DNA of 36,693 nt from Polyangia bacterium. GTDB taxonomy: Bacteria > Myxococcota_A > Polyangia > Polyangiales > Sandaracinaceae. The notes under the pieces are model-generated. The model saw only the letters and a list, made by a program, of their open reading frames with translations, did no database searches and was not told the DNA's origin. Positions 24,352-31,940 of the stretch are shown here, in pieces. The translations under genes were made by a program, and so were the position numbers. The stretch is taken from positions 1 through 36,693 of the forward strand of contig JAUHXR010000055.1 of assembly GCA_030426845.1 (NCBI GenBank). Reading direction: 5' to 3'. Every line of letters begins with the position of its first letter. Within the stretch, counting starts at the first letter, position 1.

Positions 24352-25794
24352 TCAGGGGCGCAGCTCGATGAAGCGGACGGCGAACTCGGGATCGACGTCC
24401 TGCGGCAAGGTCTGGTTGGACAGAACCGAGCCCGCGGCGGAGCCCAGCCGGACGAAGACCCCGATCGTGGTCGAGGGGGTCGCGCCGAGGTCCGCGAGCG
24501 CGATGGACGTCTCGCAGGCGGACGCCGAGCACGCGGTCGAGGCGGAGGTCGGCGGGGCGAACGCGGCCTGGTCCGTGGCTACGTCCCGCCACCCGACGCG
24601 ATCGCTCGCGCCGCTCGCTGGCATCTCGAGCGTGCCCCACACGAAGTCGAGGAGGTGCTCGGAGGGGAGGATGAGCGTCTTGGTGGAGATGGCGGTGTCG
24701 AGGGCGCCGCTGAGGTCGCCGAAGCTCGCGGTGCTCGTCGGCACGCCGCCGACCCCGCCCACGTTCGCGTCCACGTAGGCGAGGATGGCGTTGCCCGCGA
24801 CGAGCGAGCCCTCGACCGCCATGTAGAGGCGGTCCGCGTCCCGGAGGAGCCGCACGGTGGTGAGCGCGTTGCCGGCGAAGGGCGTACCCGCCGCGCTGAG
24901 CGCGTTCGTCTCCACCGCGGCCCCGGCCCACTCGGTCGCGCCGACCACTCCGTCGATCACCGGCGCCGAGCCGGGCGGCCCCGCGTCGACCCCCGCGTCG
25001 GCGAGCGGCACCCCCGCGTCGAACAGGTCGCCGTCCTCGATCCGGAGGACCGCGCGCACCACGCCGGGCGCGCCGGCGTCGTCCTCGGGCAGGGTCTGGT
25101 TGGTGAGCGAGCCGTCGGCGGCCACGATCCGGGCGAAGAGCGCGAGCTCGCGCGGTCGATCGCCCGCGACGCTGGACAGATCGATCGCGGCCTCGCAGGC
25201 GTTCGCGCCGCACACGAGCGGCGCCTCCTCACCGGTAAAGGATCGAAAGTCGTCTGGCTGGTCGGCGAGATCGCGCCAGCCGGCGTCCGGATCGAGGCCG
25301 GTCACCGAGCGCGGCATGGCGCGCGTCCCGACGGCGACGTCGAGGGCGAGGTCGGCCGGGAGGTCGAGCTCCTGCGAGAGCGCGACGTCCAGCCCGCCCT
25401 CCGCGTCGATGAGCGCCGTGGGATCGGCGACGCCGTCGGGCCCGCCGCGCTCGCCGTCCACGTAGACCACCAGCGCGTCGCCGGCCGCGATCGTGCCCTC
25501 GACGCCGACGTAGAGGCGGCCGCGCGAGATGTACGCGAGCAGGCGCCGGAGCGTGCTGCCCGGCCGATCCGTGGCGACGTCCGCGCTCACCTCGACCGCG
25601 CGCGCCCACTGAGGGTCGTCGAGCACCCCGTCCACCGCGAGCGGCGGGCCGGCGTCGGGGATGATCCGCGGGCCGGCATCCATCCGCGGGCCGGCGTCGC
25701 GGGTCGGCGGAGGCGGCGGGGGCTCGGTCCCGTCGCAGCCGACGCTCGACGCCACCAGGAGCACGCAAGCCAAGGTGCGGGAGGCTCGTTCCAC
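24352..25794 (-). CDS. Lipoprotein with two tandem DOMON/CBM9-like domains
   Basis: 480 residues from GTG 25794. The signal peptide ends at SSVGC (Cys20), followed by a Pro/Asp-Ala-Gly linker. Two clearly homologous units follow, about 53-240 and 279-467, joined by a second Asp-Ala-Gly linker. Matching landmarks are VDGVLDDPQWARA and IDGVVGATEWAGA; RLYVGVEGTIAAGDALVVYVD and RLYMAVEGSLVAGNAILAYVD; GWRDLADQPDDF and GWRDVATDQAAF; CGANACEAAIDLS and CSASACETSIALA; TNQTLPEDD and SNQTLPQDV. The opening IDG...EW and the strand order resemble CBM9/DOMON-like beta-sandwich domains that bind sugars or haem. Each unit has its own small Cys pair, probably a disulfide. An outer-surface or periplasmic binding role is inferred. 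Confidence 0.87.
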   Translation of the reverse strand: MERASRTLACVLLVASSVGCDGTEPPPPPPTRDAGPRMDAGPRIIPDAGPPLAVDGVLDDPQWARAVEVSADVATDRPGSTLRRLLAYISRGRLYVGVEGTIAAGDALVVYVDGERGGPDGVADPTALIDAEGGLDVALSQELDLPADLALDVAVGTRAMPRSVTGLDPDAGWRDLADQPDDFRSFTGEEAPLVCGANACEAAIDLSSVAGDRPRELALFARIVAADGSLTNQTLPEDDAGAPGVVRAVLRIEDGDLFDAGVPLADAGVDAGPPGSAPVIDGVVGATEWAGAAVETNALSAAGTPFAGNALTTVRLLRDADRLYMAVEGSLVAGNAILAYVDANVGGVGGVPTSTASFGDLSGALDTAISTKTLILPSEHLLDFVWGTLEMPASGASDRVGWRDVATDQAAFAPPTSASTACSASACETSIALADLGATPSTTIGVFVRLGSAAGSVLSNQTLPQDVDPEFAVRFIELRP

Positions 25795-25944
25795 GATTCA
25801 CGATGACACGAGGTCGGACGCGCGCGCCAGAAGGTGGGCGCCACGGGTGGGGCGTATCGCCACGGGTGGGGCGCCGTCGCGCGGGCTGGGCCGCCCGCGC
25901 GGCCACACGAGAGGGCAGGAACGGCACGTGCTTTCTCGACGGGT

Positions 25945-26112
25945 ATGGAACCTGGCGACGAGCTCGACGACGCGCGTGGCGGCCTCCTCCTCGGGGGCGC
26001 GGTCGCCGCCCTGTTCTTCGTCGTGCTCGGCGGCGTCTACCTCACCGAGGGCCTCCCCGGCGTCGCGGGCATCGGGACGGCCGCGCTCGGCCTCTTCTAC
26101 CTGTCGTCATGA
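25945..26112 (+). CDS. Small membrane protein, 55 residues
   Basis: ATG 25945 to the TGA at 26110-26112, which overlaps the ATG of the PLD gene in an ATGA tetranucleotide. A short acidic N-terminus (EPGDELDDARGG) is followed by two hydrophobic segments (LLLGGAVAALFFVVLGGVYL and AGIGTAALGLFYL) with a tight turn between, so it is probably a two-span hairpin in the inner membrane. No family recognised. Support comes from the coupled overlap with a clear gene and the clean membrane pattern; the ribosome-binding site is poor. Confidence 0.6.
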   Translation: MEPGDELDDARGGLLLGGAVAALFFVVLGGVYLTEGLPGVAGIGTAALGLFYLSS

Positions 26113-27161
26113 GCGCCCTCCGTCTCCTCGACGGCGCCCCCGAGGCGTACCCCGCGATGATGGGCGCGATCGCGTCCGCGCGGCGGTCCGTGCTCCTCGA
26201 GATCTACCGGCTCGACGCGGCCGGGATCGGCGCGGACTTCCTCGACGCGCTAGCGGACGCGCGGCGTCGCGGCGCCCGGGTGGAGGTACGGGTCGACGGC
26301 TGGGGCAGCGCGGTCACCGCGCCGGCCCTCGCGGAGCGGCTCGAGGCCGCCGGTTGCGAGCTGCGCGTCTACAACCGCCTCCGCGACACCCTGTGGGGCC
26401 GCTTCGATCGCAACCATCGGAAGATCCTCGTGGTGGACGAGCGCGTCGGGTTCGTGGGCGGCCTCAACCTCGCGGACGAATACCTCGGCGGCCCGCAGGG
26501 CGCGCCGTGGGCCGACGTGGCGGTCCGGGTCGAGGCGCGCGGCTGCGCCGCCCTCACCCGCGCGGTGCGGCGCGAGCACGGGCGCGCGACGATCGATCGC
26601 GACGTCGACGTCTGGCTCAGCGGTCGCGGCGGGGGCTGGCGGCTCCTGCGTCGGTACCGGCGCGCGTTCGAGGACGCGTCGCGCCGCATCTGGCTCGCGC
26701 ACGCCTACTTCCTGCCGGACCGCCGGCTGGTGCGCCGCCTCGTCCGGGCCGCGCGGCGCGGGGTCGACGTCCGCCTGTTGATGCCGGCCCGGAGCGACGT
26801 CCCCCTCGCGACCCACGCGATCCGCGGCCTCTACCCGCGCCTTCAGCGCGCGGGCGTGCGCATATTCGAGTGGGAGCGCTCCGTCCTCCACGCCAAGCTC
26901 GCGCTCGTGGACGATCGCACGACGCTGGTGGGCAGCTTCAACCTCGACCCGCTCTCGTTCATGAACCGCGAGTGCCTGCTCGACGCCGCGTCGCGATCGC
27001 TCGCAGGCCAGGCGGGGGCGTGGCTCGAGGCGCGGTTCGACGACGCGCGTGAGGTCCCGGAGTCGTCCGGCTCCTGGTTCGATCGACGGATCCGCGCGCC
27101 GCTCGGGCTACGGCTGCGCGACGTCACCTGGCGCGCGGCGCGGGCGCTCGCTGCCGGGTGA
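26109..27161 (+). CDS. Phospholipase D/cardiolipin synthase-like protein
   Basis: 350 residues from ATG 26109. Two HKD motifs are complete: HRKILVVD with His103, Lys105, Asp110, followed by GFVGGLN; and HAKLALVD with His261, Lys263, Asp268, followed by LVGSFN. Size and spacing fit the ClsB/ClsC group of cardiolipin synthases, which exchange phosphatidyl groups between phospholipids. No N-terminal membrane span, so it is cytosolic or peripheral; the small membrane protein encoded just upstream with a 4-base overlap could be its membrane partner (inference). It is followed after 91 bases by the amidoligase gene on the same strand. Members of the superfamily can be nucleases as well, but the context of a membrane protein favours lipid chemistry. 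Confidence 0.92.
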   Translation: MSALRLLDGAPEAYPAMMGAIASARRSVLLEIYRLDAAGIGADFLDALADARRRGARVEVRVDGWGSAVTAPALAERLEAAGCELRVYNRLRDTLWGRFDRNHRKILVVDERVGFVGGLNLADEYLGGPQGAPWADVAVRVEARGCAALTRAVRREHGRATIDRDVDVWLSGRGGGWRLLRRYRRAFEDASRRIWLAHAYFLPDRRLVRRLVRAARRGVDVRLLMPARSDVPLATHAIRGLYPRLQRAGVRIFEWERSVLHAKLALVDDRTTLVGSFNLDPLSFMNRECLLDAASRSLAGQAGAWLEARFDDAREVPESSGSWFDRRIRAPLGLRLRDVTWRAARALAAG

Positions 27162-27252
27162 GGCATGCCGCCTCGATCGTGCGCGAGCGCTCGGTCGCCT
27201 CACCGTGCCCCCCAGCGCCGGCGTCGGCACGCCAGTTGAAGAGCCTACGGGC

Positions 27253-28167
27253 ATGACGGTCGATATGACGGGCGGTGCGCCCGAGGCGCGCGTGGGAGTG
27301 GAGATCGAGCTCGGCGGGCTCGACGTGGACGCCTGCGCGCGGGTGGTCGCGGGGGTCTTCGGCGGCGAGGTCGCGGAGGAGGGTCGGTTCGAGCGAAGCG
27401 TCGCCACCGACCTCGGCGAGTTCCGCGTGGAGCTCGACGCGGGCTGGCTCAAGGCGCTCGGCCGGCACTCGCAGCCGCCGGGCGCGATGGAGGAGGCGGT
27501 CGGGCGCGCGCTCGAGACGGTCGCGACCGAGGTCGTCCCGTGTGAGATCGTCGCGCCGCCGATCCCGCGCCGCGATCTCGGCGCGCTCGACCGGCTCGTG
27601 TCTGCGCTGGGCGACGCGGGCGGCCGCGGCACCTACGAGGCGCTGCGCTTCGGCTTCGGCGTCCACTTCAACCCCGAGGTGGATCCAGAGGACGTCCACG
27701 CGGTGCGGCGCACGATGCAGGCCTTCGCCGCGCTCCACGGGCGGCTGTCGCGCGAGTACCACGTCGATCCGTCACGGCGCCTCACGACCTTCATCGACCC
27801 GTGGCCGCGCGCCTACCGCGACCGGCTGATGGAGCCCGGCTACCGGCCCCGAAGCATGAGCGCGTTGATGGACGACTACCTCGAGCTCACCCCGACGCGG
27901 AACCGCGCGCTCGATCTGCTGCCGCTCTTCGCGCACGTGGACGAGGCGCGCGTGCGCGATCGGGTCGGCGACGAGAAGGTGAGCCCCCGCCCGACGTTCC
28001 ACTACCGGATGTGCAACTCGCGCGTGGGGCACCCCGACTGGCGGCTCACGCAGGAGTGGACGTCCTGGCTCAGGGTCGAGGCCCTCGCGGCGGACCCCGC
28101 GCGGCTCGCGCGCGAGCTCTCGGTCGCGCCCCGCGCGCCGCTGCCCTGGGACGGTCTCCTCACGTGA
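27253..28167 (+). CDS. Putative amidoligase (glutamine-synthetase-like COOH-NH2 ligase)
   Basis: 304 residues from ATG 27253. The N-terminus EARVGVEIELGGL is the (F/V)GVEIE motif of the amidoligase_2 (PF12224) family, predicted ATP-dependent ligases of the glutamine synthetase fold that join a carboxyl to an amine. Other fitting parts are RFGFGVHFNPEV, the basic strand SRRLTTFIDPWPRAYRDRL, and the late segment PTFHYRMCNSRVGHPDW. The next gene encodes a peptidase C26/gamma-glutamyl hydrolase-like protein, overlapping by 4 bases (GTGA). Pairs of this ligase with a class-I amidotransferase-fold protein recur in bacteria and point to making and breaking gamma-glutamyl amides. The substrate is unknown. 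Sure of the pairing; family assignment fairly sure. Confidence 0.8.
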   Translation: MTVDMTGGAPEARVGVEIELGGLDVDACARVVAGVFGGEVAEEGRFERSVATDLGEFRVELDAGWLKALGRHSQPPGAMEEAVGRALETVATEVVPCEIVAPPIPRRDLGALDRLVSALGDAGGRGTYEALRFGFGVHFNPEVDPEDVHAVRRTMQAFAALHGRLSREYHVDPSRRLTTFIDPWPRAYRDRLMEPGYRPRSMSALMDDYLELTPTRNRALDLLPLFAHVDEARVRDRVGDEKVSPRPTFHYRMCNSRVGHPDWRLTQEWTSWLRVEALAADPARLARELSVAPRAPLPWDGLLT

Positions 28168-28850
28168 GCGTGCGTCCGCTGGTCGTCGTCACCACCTCGG
28201 CGCACCGCTCGCGCCTCTACCCGGCGCTCCGGGCCGCGGTGCAGCTCGCCGGCGGGCGGCCCTGGCGCCTCGACCCGCGCCGCCCCCGACCGGACTGGGG
28301 CCGCGCCCGCGCGCTGCTGCTCGGCGGCGGGATCGACGTGGACCCGAGCCGCTACGGCGCGCCACGCCGTCCTGGCGCGCGCTACGAGCCGGAGCGCGAC
28401 GAGCTCGAGCTGAGCGCCCTCGCGCGCGCGGCGGAGCGCGACCTGCCGGTGCTCGGCATCTGTCGGGGCGCGCAGCTGATGAACGTCGCGGCCGGCGGCA
28501 CGCTGCACCTCGATCTGAGCGCGGTGGTGCCGGGCCACTCGCCCCGGGTCCGGCTCCGCGCGTTCAAGCCCGTGGACGTGCGCCCCGACACCGCGCTGCG
28601 ATCGGCGCTCGGGCGCAGCCGCCTGCGCGTGAACTCGATCCACCGGCAGGCGATCGACGCGGTCGGCGACGGGCTCACGGTGAGCGCGTTCGACGACCTG
28701 GGCGTCGTGCAGGGCGTCGAGCGCCCCGGCGCCTCGTTCTTCGTCGGCGTGCAGTGGCACCCCGAGCTGATGCTCCACCACCTCGCGCAACGTCGCTTGC
28801 TGAGGCGATTCACCGCCGCGGCTCGCGCGGACCGGAGCGCGGAGACCTGA
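28164..28850 (+). CDS. Peptidase C26/gamma-glutamyl-GABA hydrolase-like protein
   Basis: 228 residues from GTG 28164 (SVRPLVVVTTSAHR), the GTG overlapping the amidoligase stop. It has the class-I glutamine amidotransferase fold and the PuuD/gamma-glutamyl hydrolase features: LLLGGGIDVDPSRYG (52-64), the nucleophile elbow LGICRGAQLMNVAAGG with Cys100, VNSIHRQAID, and the catalytic QWHPE with His199 and Glu201. The triad is complete. PuuD-type enzymes cut gamma-glutamyl amides; together with the coupled ligase this suggests a two-step amine modification. The stop lies inside a 14-base tandem duplication (28835-28862). Confidence 0.92.
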   Translation: MSVRPLVVVTTSAHRSRLYPALRAAVQLAGGRPWRLDPRRPRPDWGRARALLLGGGIDVDPSRYGAPRRPGARYEPERDELELSALARAAERDLPVLGICRGAQLMNVAAGGTLHLDLSAVVPGHSPRVRLRAFKPVDVRPDTALRSALGRSRLRVNSIHRQAIDAVGDGLTVSAFDDLGVVQGVERPGASFFVGVQWHPELMLHHLAQRRLLRRFTAAARADRSAET

Positions 28851-28862
28851 GCGCGGAGACCT
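28835..28862 (+). repeat. 14-base tandem duplication spanning a stop codon
   Basis: Two perfect copies of GAGCGCGGAGACCT, the first at 28835-28848 in the last codons of the peptidase C26 gene and the second at 28849-28862, with GAGCG starting a third. The TGA stop is formed at the junction of the two copies. The unit is not a multiple of three. Confidence 0.85.
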
Positions 28863-28940
28863 GAGCGTGGCGGGGGGCGCGCCGCCACGATCGTGCGCCT
28901 TCGCCCCACCTCGCCCCGGCCGGGGCCAGCGCTGGGCGCC

Positions 28941-28956
28941 TGGCACGTCCCTCGCA
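28941..28956 (+). promoter_or_regulatory. Sigma-54-like (-24/-12) promoter of the stressosome operon
   Basis: TGGCACGTCCCTCGCA matches the sigma-54 consensus (TGGCACG, four bases, TTGCW) at all positions except one (C for T at the -13 region), with the correct GG-to-GC spacing. Transcription would start near 28967, giving a leader of about 36 bases to the DUF1328 ATG. No enhancer-binding protein is encoded in the window. This is a sequence match only. Confidence 0.5.
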
Positions 28957-29002
28957 ACTCACCTCGATCGTACCCAACTCAACCCGAAGGAACCCCTCGC
29001 TC

Positions 29003-29170
29003 ATGCTGTACTGGACCCTGCTCTTCGTCGCCGTCGCGTTCGCCGCCGGCGTGCTCGGTTTCGGCGGCGTCGCGGCCGGGGCGGCCGGCATGGCGAAGAT
29101 CCTCTGCGTCGGTCTGCTCATCTACGTGGCCCTCGGCGCCGCCTCGCGCGCGCTCCGGCCCGCTGGCTGA
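29003..29170 (+). CDS. DUF1328 small membrane protein (YtjA-like)
   Basis: 55 residues from ATG 29003, preceded by GAAGGA about ten bases upstream. The sequence is nearly the full DUF1328 pattern: MLYWTLLFVAVAFAAGVLGF, then GGVAAGAAGMAKILC and a second span ending in GAASRAL. These two-span proteins occur widely in Proteobacteria and are often stress-induced; function unknown. It is the first gene of the operon, 53 bases ahead of the YtxH gene. It is below the length at which frames are normally listed, but the match is unambiguous. Confidence 0.92.
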   Translation: MLYWTLLFVAVAFAAGVLGFGGVAAGAAGMAKILCVGLLIYVALGAASRALRPAG

Positions 29171-29222
29171 GCTGGACCGAACCCCCGACCCGAGCTCCCC
29201 CGATCCCAACAAGGAGACCCAC

Positions 29223-29615
29223 GTGAACACCAACCCCATCCTCACCACGCTCAAGGGCGCCTACCGTTTGATGCAGTCCCTCGACATCCCGGACCTGCGC
29301 GGCCGCGCGATGGACCGCGCCGACTCGATGCTCGCCGGTTACGGCTACACGCGCGGCCCCTCGCTCGTCTCGCGCGTCGCGACCCACGCGGTGACCTTCG
29401 GCGCTGGCGTCGCGGTCGGCGCGGGGGTGGGCGTGCTGCTCGCACCCAAGGCGGGCGCGGAGACCCGTCGTGAGCTCGCCGAGGCGATGGAGGACCTCTA
29501 CTCCCGCGCTCGCGAGTCGCTCGGCGCAGAGCCCAGCGCGGAGGAGCCCGCCTCGCAGAGCGCGAACGAGCGGGCGCCCTCGAGCCCCGAGTCGATGAGC
29601 GCGCCGGCCAACTGA
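29223..29615 (+). CDS. YtxH-domain protein
   Basis: 130 residues from GTG 29223, with AAGGAG six bases upstream. The middle carries the YtxH signature, one glycine-rich membrane span AVTFGAGVAVGAGVGVLLAPKAG followed by AETRRELAEAMEDLYSRA. The C-terminal 35 residues are Glu/Ser/Ala-rich and disordered. YtxH proteins are general-stress proteins in Bacillus, where ytxH is under sigma-B; this fits their position ahead of an Rsb module. The TGA stop is directly followed by the GTG of the next gene with no gap, so translation is probably coupled. Confidence 0.87.
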   Translation: MNTNPILTTLKGAYRLMQSLDIPDLRGRAMDRADSMLAGYGYTRGPSLVSRVATHAVTFGAGVAVGAGVGVLLAPKAGAETRRELAEAMEDLYSRARESLGAEPSAEEPASQSANERAPSSPESMSAPAN

Positions 29616-30668
29616 GTGTCCCGCGCCCCCACCTCAGGCCCCCCCCACGTGCAGGCAGGCGACCGCCCGGTCGCCTCCCCGCGCGTGGCTGGATCGACGA
29701 CCGCGGCAAGGCCGCGCTCGACTCCACCCGGGCCAGCCGCCAGGCTCCACGGCGTGGCTGCCTCCCTCGCCGTGCACGACGCCGTCTGGGTGGCCGCGCG
29801 CGGAGACGTGGGGACGGCCCGCCGGGTCGCGATGCGCGTCGCCCTTGCGCGACCCGAGCTCGAGCCGGCGGTGGTCGGTCTCGTGGCGACGGAGCTCGCG
29901 ACCAACCTGGTCGAGCACACGGAGGGCGGCGTCCTCCAAGCGTTCGCGGACGCCGAGGGCCTCGAGCTGCTCGCGGTCGACGCGGGCGCGCGCGTGGCCT
30001 CCCGCTCCGGCCTGCGCGCAGGGCTGCAGACGATCGCCGAGCAGAGCGACGCGCTCGAGGTCGACGCGACCGAGGCAGGCAGCGTGCTGCGGTGTCGCTT
30101 CGGTCCGCCCGCGCGCGTCCGTTTCGGGCTCGTACAGGCGCCCCTCCGAACGTGCGATGGCTCGGGCGACGGGCTCGCGATGCGGTGCAATGCGGAGGGC
30201 TTCAGCGCGGTCGTCCTCGACGTGCTGGGCCACGGGCCGAACGCGAGCCGGGAGCGCGACGCCATCCTGAGCGCGCTCGACGCGACCGCGTGGGAGCGCG
30301 ACCCGGACGCGCTGGTAAGCGTGGTCGAGGGCGCGACCCGTGGGGGCCGAGGCTGCGCGCTGCGTTGGGTCTCGGTCGAGGGGGGCGCGCTCAACACGCT
30401 GAGCGCGGGGAACGTGAGCGGGGTGGTCCTCCGGACGGACGGACACACCCGCCTGCTGGACCGCCCGGGCCTGATCGGTCGCCGGGTGGACATCCGGCTC
30501 CGCACCCACCCGTGGGACGACTCGTGTCGCCTCGTCGTCCACACCGACGGGCTCTCGATCCGTCAGCTCGCTCCCCGCCGCGCGGGGGCCCCCGCGCTCG
30601 AGGCCGGCCGACTCTTTCGGGCAGCCGCGCGCACGCGGGACGACGCGACCGTGCTGGTGGTGGGATAG
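29616..30668 (+). CDS. RsbT-like ATPase fused to RsbX-like (SpoIIE/PP2C) phosphatase
   Basis: 350 residues if started at GTG 29616, directly behind the YtxH stop; the first 45 residues are low-complexity Pro/Ala/Arg, so GTG 29754 is a possible true start. Residues about 52-160 are a GHKL/RsbT-like ATPase domain with the N box VATELATNLVEH (Glu93, Asn97), but the G1 box reads VDAGARV where RsbT has DxGPGI, and the G2 box is degenerate. Residues 168-350 are a PP2C/SpoIIE-type phosphatase: VLDVLGHG (Asp202), HTDGLS (Asp311) and DDATVLVV (Asp343) retain the metal ligands. RsbX in Bacillus dephosphorylates RsbR and RsbS and resets the stressosome; this protein probably does the same. Confidence 0.88.
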   Translation: MSRAPTSGPPHVQAGDRPVASPRVAGSTTAARPRSTPPGPAARLHGVAASLAVHDAVWVAARGDVGTARRVAMRVALARPELEPAVVGLVATELATNLVEHTEGGVLQAFADAEGLELLAVDAGARVASRSGLRAGLQTIAEQSDALEVDATEAGSVLRCRFGPPARVRFGLVQAPLRTCDGSGDGLAMRCNAEGFSAVVLDVLGHGPNASRERDAILSALDATAWERDPDALVSVVEGATRGGRGCALRWVSVEGGALNTLSAGNVSGVVLRTDGHTRLLDRPGLIGRRVDIRLRTHPWDDSCRLVVHTDGLSIRQLAPRRAGAPALEAGRLFRAAARTRDDATVLVVG

Positions 30669-31924
30669 TGTCCTCGCGCGACTCACGCGCGCCGCGCGCG
30701 CAGACTCGACCGCAGGGCCTCCACCCGGTGCCGGCCGAATCGAGCGCTGCGAGCCCCGACCCGAGAGACGAAGACCGAGCCGAGCTCGCGCGCCTCCGCG
30801 CCGAGCTCGCGGAGACCAACCGCGGCGTGGTCGCGCTCCACGCCGACCTCGACGAGGCCGAGCGGCGTCGCAACGACTTCCTTGCGATGCTCGCCCATGA
30901 GCTTCGCAACCCGCTCGCAGTGGCGCGACTCGCCCTCGACGACATCGACCGCGAGGGCTCGAGGGAGATCCTCCACCGGCAGCTCGGCCAGCTCACGCGG
31001 CTCGTCGACGACCTGCTCGAGGCCTCGCGCGTGGTGCGCGGCAAGGTGTCGCTGCGCATGGAGCACGTCGAGCTCACCGAGCTCGTCGACACGCTCGTCC
31101 GCGACCGCGCGGCGGTGCACACCGCCCACGCCTTCGCGTGGGAGCGGCCCGCCTCGCCGATCGACGTGAAGGGCGACCCGGCGCGCCTCCGGCAGGTGCT
31201 GACGAACCTCCTCGACAACGCGCAGAAGTACTCGCCCGAGGGCACCACGATCGAGGTCGCGCTCACGGAGCGCGACGGCCAGGTCTCGCTCGCGGTGCGC
31301 GACGAGGGCCGCGGCCTGACCGCCGAGGAGCGCCGAAGGGTGTTCGACCTCTTCGTGCAGGCGGAGAGAACGCTCGCGCGCGAGCCTGGCGGGCTCGGCA
31401 TCGGGCTCACCCTGGTGCGTCACCTCGTGCAGCAGCACGACGGGGTCGTCTTCGTGGAGAGCGAGGGCCTCGACCGCGGCTCGCGCTTCGTGGTGGAGCT
31501 GCCGCAGGGCGGGGCGCCGGTCGCGTCCTCGGCTGCGTCCTCGCCCGACGCGGAGGTCACGCTCGCCGGGACGCGGGTCCTGCTGGTGGAGGACAACGAC
31601 GACCTGAGGCTGCTGCTCGCCGCTCGCCTGCGTCGCCACGGCCTGGAAGTGGACGAGGCGGAGGACGGGCTCGCGGCGCTCGCGACCCTCGAGCGGGGCG
31701 CCTACGACGTCGTGGTCGCCGACGTCGGCCTCCCCGAGGTCGACGGCTTCGAGCTCGCGCGGCGCGTGCGCGCGCGGTGGCCGTCCCAGCGCCTGATCGC
31801 CCTGACCGGGTACGGCTCGACGGAGCACCGGCGCCGCGCAGCCGACGCCGGCTTCGATCGGCACCTCGTCAAGCCGGTCGAGCTTCCTCAGTTGCTCGAG
31901 GCCATCGGCCGCGCCAAGACCTGA
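30668..31924 (+). CDS. Hybrid histidine kinase with C-terminal receiver domain
   Basis: 418 residues; GTG 30668 overlaps the preceding TAG by one base. A disordered N-terminus leads to a coiled coil containing ETNRGVVALHADLDEAERRR, a segment typical of histidine kinases linked to Rsb modules. The kinase core has the H box FLAMLAHELRNPLA (His77), N box LTNLLDNAQKYS (Asn184), G1 VRDEGRGL and G2 GGLGIGLTLV. The receiver (about 302-417) has Asp309/Asn310, phospho-acceptor Asp352 in VVVADVGLPEVDG, Thr380 and Lys402. There is no sensor or membrane domain, so the input must come from partners, most likely the stressosome. No output-domain response regulator is adjacent; one elsewhere may be the target. 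Confidence 0.94.
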   Translation: MSSRDSRAPRAQTRPQGLHPVPAESSAASPDPRDEDRAELARLRAELAETNRGVVALHADLDEAERRRNDFLAMLAHELRNPLAVARLALDDIDREGSREILHRQLGQLTRLVDDLLEASRVVRGKVSLRMEHVELTELVDTLVRDRAAVHTAHAFAWERPASPIDVKGDPARLRQVLTNLLDNAQKYSPEGTTIEVALTERDGQVSLAVRDEGRGLTAEERRRVFDLFVQAERTLAREPGGLGIGLTLVRHLVQQHDGVVFVESEGLDRGSRFVVELPQGGAPVASSAASSPDAEVTLAGTRVLLVEDNDDLRLLLAARLRRHGLEVDEAEDGLAALATLERGAYDVVVADVGLPEVDGFELARRVRARWPSQRLIALTGYGSTEHRRRAADAGFDRHLVKPVELPQLLEAIGRAKT

Positions 31925-31940
31925 CCTCACCGAGGAGCTC

